A stretch of 64,000 nt of DNA from Archegozetes longisetosus (taxonomy: Eukaryota > Arthropoda > Arachnida > Sarcoptiformes > Trhypochthoniidae): NCBI GenBank assembly GCA_018873245.2, contig JAEMBT020000001.1, forward strand, positions 5,506,220 through 5,570,219. Reading direction: 5' to 3'. Below the pieces are notes generated by a model. That model was not told where the DNA came from, ran no database searches, and was given only the letters and a program-made list of their open reading frames with translations. Positions 25,554 to 37,999 of this stretch are shown in pieces; within the stretch, counting starts at the first letter, position 1; each line of letters opens with the position of its first letter. A program made the position numbers and the translations under genes.

Positions 25554-26220
25554 GGTAGACCCGTTACAGGATTCATATACTCCTCAACAACAAAAGAACT
25601 AAATACATCTGTATCAAATATTATATCATGAATTGTACAGTTTTAATAGTTTCTTGGGATTTCGACTCTAAACTATGAACTCAAATTTCTCAAAAACAGA
25701 CTTTTCCGAGTTAGCGCATTATAGCACTGAGGTGACGAAATCGTATTAGTTTACTCTATGTTTTAATAAAATTCAATACATAGTTTTGGGTTAGGGAGCT
25801 TGATGGGCAAGTTTGAGTTCTTTCAATGCTACTTCAAGCTGCAAACTGTAAATCAAACATTAGCATCTAATCCTTATAACAGTGAGTAATATGAAGTAAT
25901 TAGTTTCAGTAAAACGGAGTTTGAAAAATCTGCTAAAAAGATTTGTTCTATGATTTCTGACCAATAACTTAATAAGAGACAAATCGAATTTAGTTATTCT
26001 GTCAAATTCTCAGTTAAGATTTCCGGAATTTAAAGATTTAGATTCCGAAATTAACTCAAACCACATAATCTCACAATTTATGAGATGGAAAGAACTTTTG
26101 GTGAATATCATTTAATTTCATTATTTATGAATTCAAGGATTTTTAGTTTGCAGTTATGCAGAACAAGTTTTTCATCCCTGATACTACAAAAGTAGTGACT
26201 ATAATTTGTATGATTTTATA

Positions 26221-26489
26221 CAGTCGGATAAAAGTTTTTACATGAGGTGATGCCAAAGAAATAATACTTTCGATCGTTTTATTATGTGATCAGTATTTTT
26301 GAATGTAATATAAATTTGCGGTAGAGAGCACTTCTTAACACCAATAATTATTGTTGATTATGATGAATTAATTGGGCGATCGACTGCTCTCAATCGCAAA
26401 TTTATATTACGTTCAAAAATACTGATTACATGATAAAACGATCAAAAGTATTAGCTCTTTAGCATCGTCACGTATAGACTCCACTACTG
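26221..26489. mobile_element. palindromic Tc1-type MITE (copy A)
   Basis: A 269-bp element after TA, beginning CAGTCGGATAAAAG. Long arms pair across most of its length (for example TACTTTCGATCGTTTTAT and ATAAAACGATCAAAAGTA; ATTTTTGAATGTAATATAAA and TTTATATTACGTTCAAAAAT). Also present at 42,882-43,150, so it predates the duplication. The equivalent place in the copy 1 segment (about 6990-7020) lacks it. TA target and CAGT ends suggest Tc1/mariner mobilisation. Confidence 0.7.
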
Positions 26490-26629
26490 TGTAACAGTCT
26501 AACAGATAAATGTACACAATTACAAATAATACACTGAAATTATGCAAAAAACGCAGACTTTGAAAAAGTTAGGTTTTGACGTTAGGAAACATTCTATGAC
26601 TTGCATTCCAAAACTATTGCAAAGTATTT

Positions 26630-27347
26630 GAAGGCTTTAGTCGAAGAGTAACCTCTGCTCCTTTATAAAGGTCGTTAAAGGGATTTATTAATTTGTAATT
26701 CCCCTTCTGTTAAATAACGAAATCATTAGTAATATGTCCTTCAATTCAATATTTAAACTTATCGCAAGATATTTTTTAAACCAGTGGATCACTGATAAAA
26801 TCCTGTTTCAAAAGTTGACTTAATTCACTTGTTTAAGTTAAATCAAAACACTTCACATTTAACATAAGTTTTATTCCTAAAACAAAAAATGAAAAGTTTT
26901 ATCTATACAAATCTCTGCAATTCATTTTCTTCGATATTTACGTACAATCAAAGATTATTAATCTGATGATTTATTTAAATATTTTTTATTTGATTTTATT
27001 TTTTGACAGATTTTGCTGTCTTTTTACTAGATTTTTCGAAAATGACAAAAAAATTCTTGTGTTTTAGAAATAGGCACTGTTTCTAAAGAATATAAAGTTT
27101 CATAAAATTTAGAATCGGATTTAGGTATGTTTATCATAAGCTTTTGAATATCTAAAAGTTTGTTACGTGATATCGGTAAAACTTTCTTATAAGCTAAACG
27201 TATTAATTATGATAGAGAGTTCAGAAATAAGTATCTTGAACAAATTTTATTTCTGACCTGAAAACTTGAACTCTTTCCTAGACTTTTCTTAAGTCCTTTT
27301 AATTTTCTTAAGCGTTAGAGAGAGGCTACTCTTCGACTAACGCCTTC
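26630..27347. mobile_element. 718-bp MITE with GAAGGC termini (copy A)
   Basis: Terminal inverted repeats of about 26 bp (GAAGGCTTTAGTCGAAGAGT left; GAAGGCGTTAGTCGAAGAGT on the right end's complement). The corresponding place in copy B (about 43,285) is empty. A second copy, in the opposite orientation and at a different site, lies at 40,327-42,754. Flanks here suggest a 3-4 bp AT-rich duplication (ATTT/ATTA). Non-coding. Confidence 0.78.
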
Positions 27348-27739
27348 ATTATTCAAACTTTAGTAATTTATTTGAAACAATTAAACAAACTTTTGTTCGA
27401 GAGTGACATGTTTTGAGTAGTTATGCAAATATATGATTGATTGACATTATGAAACAAGTTTTAACCCGAAACAACTGTAAATCAGGACTTGAATGAAGAA
27501 AAACTGATATGAGTGTAAAAGTAAGTTTGAAAATTATTTTAGACTCAGGCTGAAAAGTTTCAAAACCACTATGTATCCTTTCAGAAGAATAACTAGTTAG
27601 ATGAGTGAATAGAAATTCTACTTTTGGGTTCAGACTAGACATCAAATGATGTAATGAATTGATTTTTGAATAAAACATAATAAAGAAGAATTTTCTCTAC
27701 TTAGTAAAGAATTTTTGCAGTTTTACTTATTTATCACAT

Positions 27740-27965
27740 CCCCATAGAATATAATGAAGTGAGAGTGTTGCGTAATAGACTACATAGTCTGCACTGAAAA
27801 CAGGTTTAGATTTATAGCTTATAACACAGTTTTAAATAGAATTAACGGATAGAGGAATGTTGATTGCGAGCTACTACACTCAACACTTGAATCAGTTTCA
27901 ATTACTGTATAGTAGTGACGTGCCATCAATGATGAAGATGATGTTAAAGTAATCGTCTCAACCAT
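27740..27965 (-). pseudogene. decayed copy of the 9073-9314 exon (A)
   Basis: The minus-strand translation retains S-S-S-S-L-M-A-R-H-Y-Y-T-V-I and V-E-C-S then F-S-V-Q-T, but carries frameshifts and stops relative to 9073-9314. No splice-competent ORF remains. Confidence 0.5.
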
Positions 27966-29225
27966 TCCGAATATTTTAATATTAAGAAAAATTTACTATT
28001 TTCTGCTTAAATATCGAAAAACTCGAAAACTTTTCCAGAATTGGGTTTAGAACTCATTAATTGGTAGACAAACGAATTTTCGTAAGTAAAAGATTATTGA
28101 AATTGTTTGAGTTTTCAATACTGTGTACGCACTGTAATGGCTAGAGCAGTGACTTTTCGGTGACAACTGCTTTTTCTTCAATTGTTATCTTCGTTAATCA
28201 TCAAAATTAGTTCAAATTACATCTTTTAGATTTCAAATATAGAATCGGTTCTGAACTTATGAGCCTATTTGACTATTTTGAAATTGTTTCGTACCAGTTT
28301 TGGTAAACTTTTATAATGTAATTACCAAAAAAGCATTGAGGGAATAGTTTGCAACCATTAATAATCCCATTTATATAAAATAATCGAGAAAAATTATTCT
28401 CCCGTTGTTAGAGCAAAAACTATGATAGTTACAACAAAACCAATTGTATACTCGGATTCTACATTAAAAAGTACAGTAAAAAAGTTAATTAATGTTTTTT
28501 ATCAGCTTTATACTCTATGTTTTTGATCCAACAGACGAAAGAATTAACTTGAAAATTGATCTCTTATTTAGACATAGTTGATAAAATTTTTGAACTACAA
28601 AATGCTATATTTATTATAAAATTGATTCATTAAAATATAGGATTTTTGAGAAACAAAGCAGAACTAATAGGCTGTCAAATCAGAACTGCCACCTCTCCAG
28701 CTTTTGAGATTTTCGTTCAGTTTTGTAAAGCTGCCAAAAACTGAAGATTTTAATAGTATTTTTGTGTGAAATCTACTATTTTTAAGTTATAAATTTCACA
28801 GATAAATGAAACTATAAGTGTGAATATAAACCTCAGTTAAAGTTATATGTAAGTTATGTTAATGCAGGTGCACTGAAGGTTGTATTTATAGGTTAAAGGA
28901 TTAATAAACTCTGAATTTTATTGATGGAAAAGCTTTTGGTCATACGTGATAATCCTACTAATTAAAGATATAATAAATTAGCGTTATATTTAAATAAAAT
29001 TTTGAATAACTGCTTTAAGTTTTAAATCCTTTGGTCCCCCTTGATATTCTTCTTCATTCTTGGTTTGAAAAAGTAGCAGTACTGTGTCAGACGTGAGGGT
29101 AACTAATAAATGTGTTTATCATGGTTATCTAACAAAATATTAACAATAAAGAATCATTGAAATGTAAATTAATAATTTTTCACAATATGTCGATTACGAT
29201 AGTGAATTAAGCCTGTAGTAATGAT

Positions 29226-29560
29226 ATGATCATTAGATGTAACGCAAAAATTTTTAATGTACTTTTAAATGCAGAACCCGAATATGCAATTAGTTTAGCT
29301 GTAACTAGGCTACAGGGAAATAATTTTTCCGACCTTGTATATGTAATTGCTTTGACTTTAACAGTATTTAATTTTACCTCAAAAGTAAAACTAACATACA
29401 GAACGCAGAATTAATATTACGTATGCACCTTTGTTTCAATTGATGTCGAAAGATCATTCTCGCAATGTAAAAATATTTTAAACGATCGAGGAAAAGTTTA
29501 TTACTAGAAAAAATTGTATCGGGTGTTCGCTATAGGAGTATCTCTAAGACTTGCAGTTCA
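29226..29560 (+). pseudogene. hAT transposase C-terminal relic (A)
   Basis: After stops and frameshifts the plus strand reads S-I-D-V-E-R-S-F-S-Q-C-K-N-I-L-N-D-R-G, then L-L-L-E-K-I-V-S-G-V-R. The S-V-E-R-S-F-S-x-Y-K-x-I-L-x-D-R-R pattern is characteristic of the hAT dimerisation region. A second copy in B lies at 45,620-45,965. Confidence 0.65.
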
Positions 29561-31281
29561 AAAATTTAAAGTCATTGATTTTTAATTACATGATATCATT
29601 GGCTGATTAGTAAACCTTAGAAATATTAATTTCAACTCTTATTTATTCTATTCGCATGAGTAATTTAAAAGATTAGAGTTTAAAGAGAAAATTGATTAAA
29701 CTAAATGTTGGAAATGTTTTCCTTCGCACTCCAGACAGGCCTCAACCTGTTTGATCATATTATTAGATTTATTTATGAGCGTCTCAGGAGTTATTTTTTT
29801 AAATTTCATTTTCAATGTTGATTCTCAAAAAAGATGTTTACAATAAAAACTCTTTCATTTATTTTATACTCCACTTTCAATGCTTATTTGATTTGTGTGT
29901 TAACTTAAACCATAAAAATTTCAAAATCAGACTCAATCATTCATATTATTATTCATGACATTTTATCAAAACGACTCAAGAAAAAAGTTTCGATGTACTT
30001 TTAGAGATACTTTTATAGCAAATACCAGATATTCCATTGTGTTATAAAATACAACTTTTTTCTCACTGCAAACCTTATATTAGTCATTGTGTATCATAAT
30101 ATTTAAATTTAGGCTATTTTACATTCCAAAGAAAAACCGATTTTTGAAATTTTTATCACCGATTACCGACAGATTTGACTGCTTTTTATAACCAAATAGT
30201 CACTGCTTTAGTAATAGCTGACGTTGTACTAGTTGGTTAACACAACTTTGAGCAAATGCATTAATTAGAACTTTTTAACTTATCAAAACCCTGTGTATGA
30301 TAGCTATATAGTCTAAGTATTTTCAAAGAAATGTGACTTATTATCATATTTGGGATTCGTAATGTATTAAAAGTAGGCAAAAGTAATTAACTCGTGAACA
30401 CTAGTCTTACAGTTCAGTATATTTAGTGAGTATTAATTTTTTCATGTGTTGCTTATCTCTACAGTATTTGATGTTTTAGCGAATACTTCAAATATTTTTA
30501 TGTAGAAGTAGAGTCTGTAGAGTATTACTTTCAAATCGAATATCGACAGTATACAGTTGAGTAAATTAAAGTATTATCTATAGTACTTTTACTTACTTTT
30601 TAACTCTTAAGTTGAAGTTTTGACTACATTAAAAGGATACTTCCATTTATATCCCACCCCAATCTCAATGAAAGTGATATATTTGATGTTTATTATCCTA
30701 AATTGAATGGTGAAGGTCCAAAGTCGTGATCATAAACCGTTTTTGAAATATTGTGCTAAACCATAAAAGACAGAAACTTAACCTGACAAAAAATAACCCA
30801 ACCTAAATTTTACCTTTGTATGATTTTGAAAAATTCCTACTTTTAACGTGATTATCATTTTATTTTCAGCCTTTGTTTATTTGTAGTTTCTGTTTCTTTT
30901 AGTTTGGTTTATATTTTAATAAACTTTAATACACAGTTTTTAAGTTGAGCAATTTGATATTCAAGTTTGAGGATTCTTTCTAGGCTACTTCAGGAGCTCC
31001 CACTTGTGAAATCTTATTGAAATTATATTTTCTTAATATACGATCCAACAACACAGTTTTCAACTTGAAATTTCTCAACTCTATCGTTTTGGTATAGTAC
31101 GTTACAATCATCATAACAACCTATAGATCAAATTAATCCAATGTAGTAGTAATTAAAAGTTTATAAATAACTAGAGTTACAAAACTTCCCTTAATGTAAA
31201 GAGAGTCAAGGAATAGAGAGAATTATCAAAAATAGTATTTAGTATATATCTGCCATATGTGATAATTTGAAAATTAATATA

Positions 31282-31868
31282 CAGTCGACCCTCCTTACAC
31301 CGACACCTCTATAACACGATAACCTCTCAAATTCGACTTTATCTTATTTCCAAAAATATCTTACGTAGAAGTTTGTATTATAAAAACCTTTTCAATTTGA
31401 CACCTCCATACTCCGTAATCCGACAATAGTTTTTCCTTCAATATTTATCTCCTATTCATTAGAACCTTTACAATTCGACACTGAAGTGCCTATTTAATAA
31501 ACTCGAGGTGTGTTTCTTTAGTTCAAATAAATCATTTCTGATGATTAATATATTATACATATTTCCTCAACAAAAGCATCCTGAGCTGATTCAAAACGTT
31601 GAGAGTATAAAAAGTACGTTAGAAGCCACTGTTGTTAAGAAAAAATGTAAAGCCTGAAAAGTCACTTTGAATGAATTTTTTAATTGACAGTTCTTTTAGT
31701 TATTTCTAAGTTTCTAAATAATAATAATAATTAAATTTTATTATCAACGCACTTAAAATTATACCTCTTTATTCCGACATATCGAATTAAAGAGGTTTTT
31801 CTACAAACCGACAACCTCCATAAATCGACTAATGGTGATAGCAAAATATCGTGTCAGATTATAGAGGT
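31282..31868. mobile_element. pogo/Tigger-like MITE, copy A only
   Basis: Begins after TA with CAGTCGACCCTCCTTACACC and carries internal repeats of the CGACACCTCTATAACACGAT type. The right end is less perfect (ends TTATAGAGGTA before TA). Copy B at about 48,612 has the uninterrupted sequence. Tigger/pogo elements use TA targets and CAGTYGACCCTC-type ends. No ORF. Confidence 0.7.
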
Positions 31869-34378
31869 ATACATATTTGCAATAAAGTGCAAAATTTCTG
31901 AATTAGAATATAAGCACATTTAATTATTTAATGGTTGGAACTCGAAAACCATAATAGACCTAAAATTGTAATTCCAAAAATGTCACGGCTATAATACTTA
32001 AAGTTAGATCAGCATTTCAAAATGAAGAGATTGTTTGAAAAATGTGTTAGAATGACAACAGTTTATTACAATTTATATCAAGGTTTTAAGAAACTTAGAT
32101 AACTCTTGTATTTGAATATCTAAGGTTGGTCTCGTGTGAGTAATGTTTGATCGCATATTTTCGAACGTATACTTTTGCTAACTTCTCGACAATGTAAGCT
32201 ATAATGTGAAACTTCGTGAGCTATTTATTTTAAAGTTGTAAATAATATATAATGAATTTCAGTTTATTATAGGTACATGATTCGAGTCATTAGTAAAAGC
32301 ATTTAAATATTTAAAACATTAAAAATCACAATATCTCACTGTCTAATATTGCATATGTTGACCAATAAGACTCATTTTCTACCTGAAAATGTAGATCTTA
32401 TTTATAAATCATTTCGGCCATATTCGAAAGAATAGCAAAATTATGGTATAACAAAAAATATTAACCAAGAGAAGCATGTATCATCACTGAAAAACATCAA
32501 TCAACTATTAATTATCCCATTTACACTGTACAAAGTATACTTTTCACTTGCTTTTTATAACTTAGACAATCACTTGATTTGTCAAATTAATCAAATAATC
32601 TTATTTAGTTATTCATAATATAAAATATAAGTATGTGGTTCTTAATCTATACCATTCGTTTGAATGCAGTTATTGAAGTCATCAGAGGTTAAATTATAAA
32701 ACTCTTTCCTATTCTTACATCTGATAATGTATATTTTCCGCAATAATTCATCATTTGTCTCAGAGATTCATTTCAGATTACAATCATTGCGATAGAGGAT
32801 ATTTGACCAAAATCTGATTGTACTGTTAGGATATTTGTCGAATAGCTGTCTGAACACAGTCTCATTCAAATATGTTAGTAATGCAGACAAAAAAGTCAAA
32901 AGTAGGATTTTATTTGAATTTTTTAAAATATCAATTCAAAACTAAAGCTTCTGAGTTTATCGCTGGAAATCGTGATATTCAGATCTTTGTTATAGTAATG
33001 ATTCTTCACTACAAACGCATTCGAAGGAGTGAAATCGAAACTGCTTGGTATTTGTATGGCCTCTCTTTGCTTCAATTCAAAAAACACAATTATTTAAAGT
33101 TGTTAAATTTCAAATTGACATATACTTAAGATTTTGACCATCCAAGAAATTTTCTGGTAAATCATCGATTGGTGTATCCCATAAATTAAATTGCTCTAAT
33201 CTTTTCATTGAGTTGACTAAGTTATATATTTTATAAGATAATGGGTGATTTTTAAGAGGTTGATTATCTTAGAGCCTAGAAGAAATTTATGGATTTTCAT
33301 AGGTTTAACCTTTTCACAATGTACACCCCAAAACAAAATAAAGCGCGATAGATACAAATAGCGTCTGATGGAGAGCTTATTGCCATGTATTTAGGAAACA
33401 TTCATAATTATATACAGTCTCAGAATTAAATGTTTCAATTAAATAACATAAAAGCACGTGCTTTTGTTGGTGAATGCATTTTTATAAATATATCAACTAT
33501 CCCTTGGATACATCCTCACGCATCACTTTACTCTAGCTGCTATCGACGATTATTTTGTTTTAAATGGTACTATATGGTTTATTAAAATAGCAAATTCTTT
33601 CGAGCAAATTATAATGGAAGTCATTCGTTCACATGTAATATTGTTGCAGCAGATGCCAACTCTGATGGCCTTAAATGCGATTTTAGCGAAACAGTAAGAC
33701 ACACACAAACTTATTTTAAAAACTAAACTAAAATACTTGCTATTGTTTGACTAATGTTTATTTTAAAGATACAAGATACAAATGTTTGATGAAGTAATAT
33801 TTTTAACTAAATGATTATCAGCCCTGAGTTGACTTTGGAGTTCCTTTAAATACTCAAAGTTTAGGGCAGTGGTCAAACGTTTCGGCCAATGCTTCACTGT
33901 TTACTTATGAACAAATAGTCAATCAGTAGAGAATGACCTAAAAATACTCTTTATGTTAATTCCGATGAGTTGACGCTTCCTATCAACTCATTCTAAAATA
34001 GCTGTACTCTGGAGCTCAAGCAATAAAGTTTTATTGCTTAAGTTCGCAGAACAGATCGCTTCTTTCAAAACTTCAGGTTACACCCCATTTTACATTCACA
34101 ATATGCTTAATAATACGATAGTAATTCACAAGGGAGAGTGCTGTTTTTCTAAGATTTTAACTTCATTTAAAGCCATGCAAATTTCTTATAGTTTAAGTTT
34201 GAAACAAAGAATTCCACACGGATTCCACAATCATTTTAATCTGAATATTTTCTTATTTATATACATCAAGTTATACTCAAAAGTCGCCCTTTCAAGAATT
34301 TGCAGTTTTGCTGATATTATATTGGTTATCCGATATTGGTTTGAAATATTACTAAAAGCTTCAATATTGTCACAAATA

Positions 34379-36477
34379 ATGTCGAACAAGTTAAGCATTA
34401 ATGAATCATTTGGAGGTAAATCGGTTTTGATAACTGGAGCAACGGGTTTAGTTGGAAAAATGATTCTGTATAAAATTCTTCATTCTGTCCAAAGTGTTAC
34501 AAATATCTATGTTCTGATGAGAAGTAAAAAAGGAAAATCTGTTAGTGAGCGATTCAGTGAAATGATTAGTAGAAGCCATGGTTTGTTCAAGAGTATTGAA
34601 AAGAAACTTTAATGAAAGTAATCCCGATTGAAGGCGATGTAACGATAGATGGTTTGGGCCTAAACGAAACTGATAAAAATGAAGTTATTAATCATGTCTC
34701 GATTGTATTTCATGCTGCGGCTGATGTCACCTTTGACACAAACCTTAAGTATTGGTTTAGAATTTACAATCATTATTTAGAATAATGATATATCTTAATG
34801 CTTTTAAAATTTAGACGGCAATTAATAACTAATGTAGTTGGAGTTAAACATGTTATCGATTTATGTCGAAAATTGAAAAATTTGGGTGTATTCGTTTATG
34901 TTTCAACTGCTTATTCAAACCCGTTAGAAATGGTAACTGAAGAAAAAGTTTATGAGAAAACTGCTCACGCATTGAATATTTTGGATCACATTAAGTACTG
35001 ACCAGTTTCATACATAAATCTTTGAATAACCAATATTTGTTTTAATTTTAAAGCGACCGGGAATTCGATTTCATTAATAAGGAATTGATTGGAAACTTTC
35101 CAAATACTTACACATTCACTAAGAATTTAGCAGAAAATTTGGTTAAACGTGAATATGAGAAAGGAAAACTTCCAACAACTATTGTCAGACCTGGTATAGT
35201 GTCAACGAGTATAAGAGAACCATTTTGTGGTTGGTTTAATTCATTGAATAGTGTTTCCAGTGGAATATTTTTGATGAGTACAGGTTTGGCCCGAACTACG
35301 ACAGCAAATTTTGACATGACAGCAGATGCAATACCTGTTGATATCGTGGCAAATACTTGTATCACTGCCGCTTGGAATACAATGATTAATTTGTATAATA
35401 GTTATCTTGTTCTGAGTAACTTAAATTTTGGATGGAATGAAGCTATGTTGTGAATCACATTCTACGATATTATTTTATAAGTTTATCTTAGGTATGACTT
35501 TTGTCTATCCTTAACTAAATTTAAGTGTGAGTGTGATTTGCAATAATTAATGCTTCGTACTGCTCAAAAGTTCTACTTTCTACTTCACTTTTTCATATTT
35601 TTATCTAGTAAATCAGAACTTCGTGTCTATAACTGTAACGCCACTTGTTTGGGTTCACCAGTTATTCGGCAGGCTTATGACTGGGGACAGTACTTCTTTG
35701 AAGAGTATCCTATTTGGAACACTTTTAGACCTGTTAATTTTCTAAAGCCGACTTGGATTCCCCTCTTCTTAATACACTTCTTTTCTGAGATTTGTGTCGC
35801 CTATTTGTTCGACTTCCTTCTTCTACTAATCGGACAAAAGAGAATGTATGATTTTTTTCCTAAAATTTTCTACTAATATTTATTGTCTTAAAGTGCTGTG
35901 CGGTATATAAAAACCTATCAGCGTTTAATGGAGATCAGCAAGTGCTTCATATCCCGTCAGTGGTATTACACTAACAATAATTTCGTCAAATTATCTGAGG
36001 AACTGATTGGATTCGATAAAAATACGTTTGATTGTGATGTTCGCAGAATTAATTGGAATAAGTACTTCATTGAATCATATTTCAGATTCAGAAAATTAAT
36101 ACTGAAAGAAACCAACAAACACATTTTTGGGGCTCAGAAACGTTATAAACTGTAAGTTTTAAATTGATTGAGAGCTATGTTAACCAAAGTTTATTCTCTT
36201 ATAGTTTGAAAACTGGTTATACGATTTTGAATCATACGTTAATGTACATTTTGTTGAATTTATTGCTCGCTTGTACACCACTCGCCTCAATGATAGTCAG
36301 TTTATTAAACTTTATTGGATTAAATTCGATAGAATTAGATTTAACAGAAATTGATTTTATCTTTTGCTAATATCTGCTCTTATCAATATTGCTCTTCATT
36401 TCATTCCTAAAAAACCATGTGACCCGGATTTAATGGCAATACGTGCTTATGCTCAACAAGTTATGCTCAGCTTTTAA
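34379..36477 (+). pseudogene. fatty acyl-CoA reductase, copy A, frameshifted
   Basis: Same six-exon structure as the intact gene at 49,809-51,909: 34379-34748, 34815-34994, 35054-35392, 35609-35845, 35894-36151, 36205-36477. Two single-base deletions break it. One lies in an A run at about 34,599 (AAAAG against AAAAAG in copy B) and ends exon 1 early. The other, at about 36,353 (ATTGAT against ATTGGAT), would remove the last 36 or so residues. The catalytic Y-T-F-T-K and the GATGLVG cofactor motif are unchanged and introns keep their splice sites. Either a young pseudogene or two homopolymer-type sequencing errors. Confidence 0.85.
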
Positions 36478-36817
36478 ACAATATAATTTTTGAAAATTTC
36501 AAATTTTTCGAATTTCTCGAATTATCACAAGATCAATTTTAAATTCTGTTACATTTTATAAACAATATAACGCGTTATGTAAAGTTGTAGATTTATTGAA
36601 CTCAAACTTTTGTATTTAAAAATATTTCTTTAAATTTTTCAATTTTTTTACTTAAACTATTGTATGTTTAAGTGGTTTGAGATTTGATCAACTTGGAGAT
36701 CAAAGAAAAGAATAAGCTTTAAGAACTTCTGATCTAGAAGCGTTGTACCCTTAAGCCTGGTTTATTTTTGGTGAATAACCCACGTATGTCAAATGTCTTC
36801 TATATTTTTTTATATTT

Positions 36818-37523
36818 TGTCGTCGCCGAAGAACAAGGAGACTTTCGCGGGGCGACGCTAAAAGCCGACTCTCCGTTCTTCAGCTCACAGGTCCGGAGCT
36901 CTTGCGGTAGTAATGCTTTGGTCCGGAGCGAGAGCAGAGAACAAGAGTTAGTCAGCGATTAAGTGCCTTCGCGAACCTGTTTAGGCGTCTGCCAGTGGAA
37001 AAAGAAAGAGTGTTTGTGCGAGTTCTTAGCTTTAGAGGGAGGGAGACTAGTTGGAAGCGCTCGACGATAAGCACTACCACAGCTAAGTGTAAAAAGGGGC
37101 CAAAACTTGCAAAGAAAAAAATATTTAAAATGAAACAGCACTTTTACGTGCAAAGGAAAAACTGACTGATCTTTATTAAATTCGAGGCTTTTTATACAAA
37201 TTTTGGACGAAGGCTAGCCTTAGTCCAATAGGAAACTGGTGTCGTAAGCACAAGTCCAATGAGGGCTCAGACGGACTAGAGGTGGACTCACAAGTTTGTA
37301 AGTTCAGACGGACGGTACGTGGACTCACTGGATTTGTGCTCAGGACACCAGTTTGGGAATAGGGAATTAAAAGTAAGTTTTAGTATTAGGGTTTTGATTG
37401 CACTTTGCAGTAGAAAAAGTTATTTACGTATAGAAATATTTGCGTGCAATCGATTTCTTAGAAAATGTTTACTGATTTTAAGTTTGTTTAGTTTTCGTTT
37501 ATTTTTTCCTTAATTATGTCTCA
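36818..37523 (-). mobile_element. solo LTR, copy A only
   Basis: A 706-bp GC-richer insertion absent from copy B (uninterrupted at about 53,157). Read on the minus strand it begins TGAGACATAATTAAGG and ends GGCGACGACA, with TATAAAAAGCC (near 37,190) and AATAAAG (near 37,175) in the order of an LTR promoter and poly(A) signal. No internal retroelement genes, so it is a solo LTR. The target duplication is unclear (an ATAT lies close to both ends). Confidence 0.62.
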
Positions 37524-37999
37524 ATATCAAATAATGTTCAATTTATATATAATTCTCAACAAAGTTATTGAATTTTGAACCTAACTTTTTATTGTTTTGA
37601 CAAAATAAAAATTTTAAAAACAAAAAAGTAAAAGGGTACATTTTTTATTTATTCTTAAATCAGAAGTATATTTAAAATTGATCGATCAAATTACTGTAAT
37701 TACACTGTTTAAGTGTTCCCAAAGTCGTAAGTACACTGGTTCATTTGGCTATTAATACTCGTTCCATCTCTGGCTCCGATTCACACACTGTTGTTTTTCC
37801 CATTAAAGTACGTAAAGAGCGGCTTATTATTTCGGCGATTAGCACTGAAGGACAATAAATAAGAATGATGAAGGTATATAAACCGAAAATAATAGGAAAA
37901 TTTTTATTAAATACATGGTGAACCCGGGCTTATAGTTCTAAGAGGGCTTCCGACATCCGATCCCAGAATATGATACATCGTTAGACTCGGAACATCGAG
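37524..37999. other. non-coding, almost identical in both copies
   Basis: No gene. The sequence is virtually unchanged against 53,150-53,640 in copy B, unlike the more diverged outer parts of the duplication. Confidence 0.6.

Larger units (their letters stand above)
22024..25737. mobile_element. 3.7-kb element with perfect 31-bp TIRs
   Basis: The first and last 31 bp are exact inverted repeats (each end begins CGTCACCTCAGTGCTATAAT when read inwards) flanked by AAAT at 22,020-22,023 and 25,738-25,741. The ends are related to those at 1142-1952. A further partial terminal repeat lies inside at about 24,167-24,190, so the interior may itself be composite. It contains a piggyBac-like MITE, a Myb/SANT pseudogene and a satellite array. 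No intact transposase is recognised. It could be one element or two related ends that happen to bracket other DNA; the matching 4-bp duplication favours one element. Confidence 0.6.
28115..34378. other. non-genic part of copy A
   Basis: Duplicated non-coding sequence upstream of the reductase gene. Apart from the hAT relic (29,226-29,560) and the pogo-like MITE (31,282-31,868) I see no gene. The stretch 32,829-34,143 is absent from copy B and holds only short, uncharacterised ORFs (such as 32,872-33,129). It has no terminal repeats, and short similar sequences at both edges (GTACTGTT / GTGCTGTT) suggest B lost it by deletion. Confidence 0.55.

Noticed and set aside
25373..25576. F-H-A-Q repeat protein on minus strand
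   Set aside because: Translation of a 15-bp minisatellite.
27421..27678. 85-codon minus-strand ORF, also at 43,821-44,063
   Set aside because: Similar in A and B only because of the recent duplication; copy 1 has stops in the same frame and an insertion.
35108..35365. 85-codon minus-strand ORF, also at 50,539-50,796
   Set aside because: Antisense shadow of reductase exon 3.
36959..37153. ORFs in the GC-richer block 36,768-37,513
   Set aside because: They lie in the solo LTR; no protein family match on either strand.
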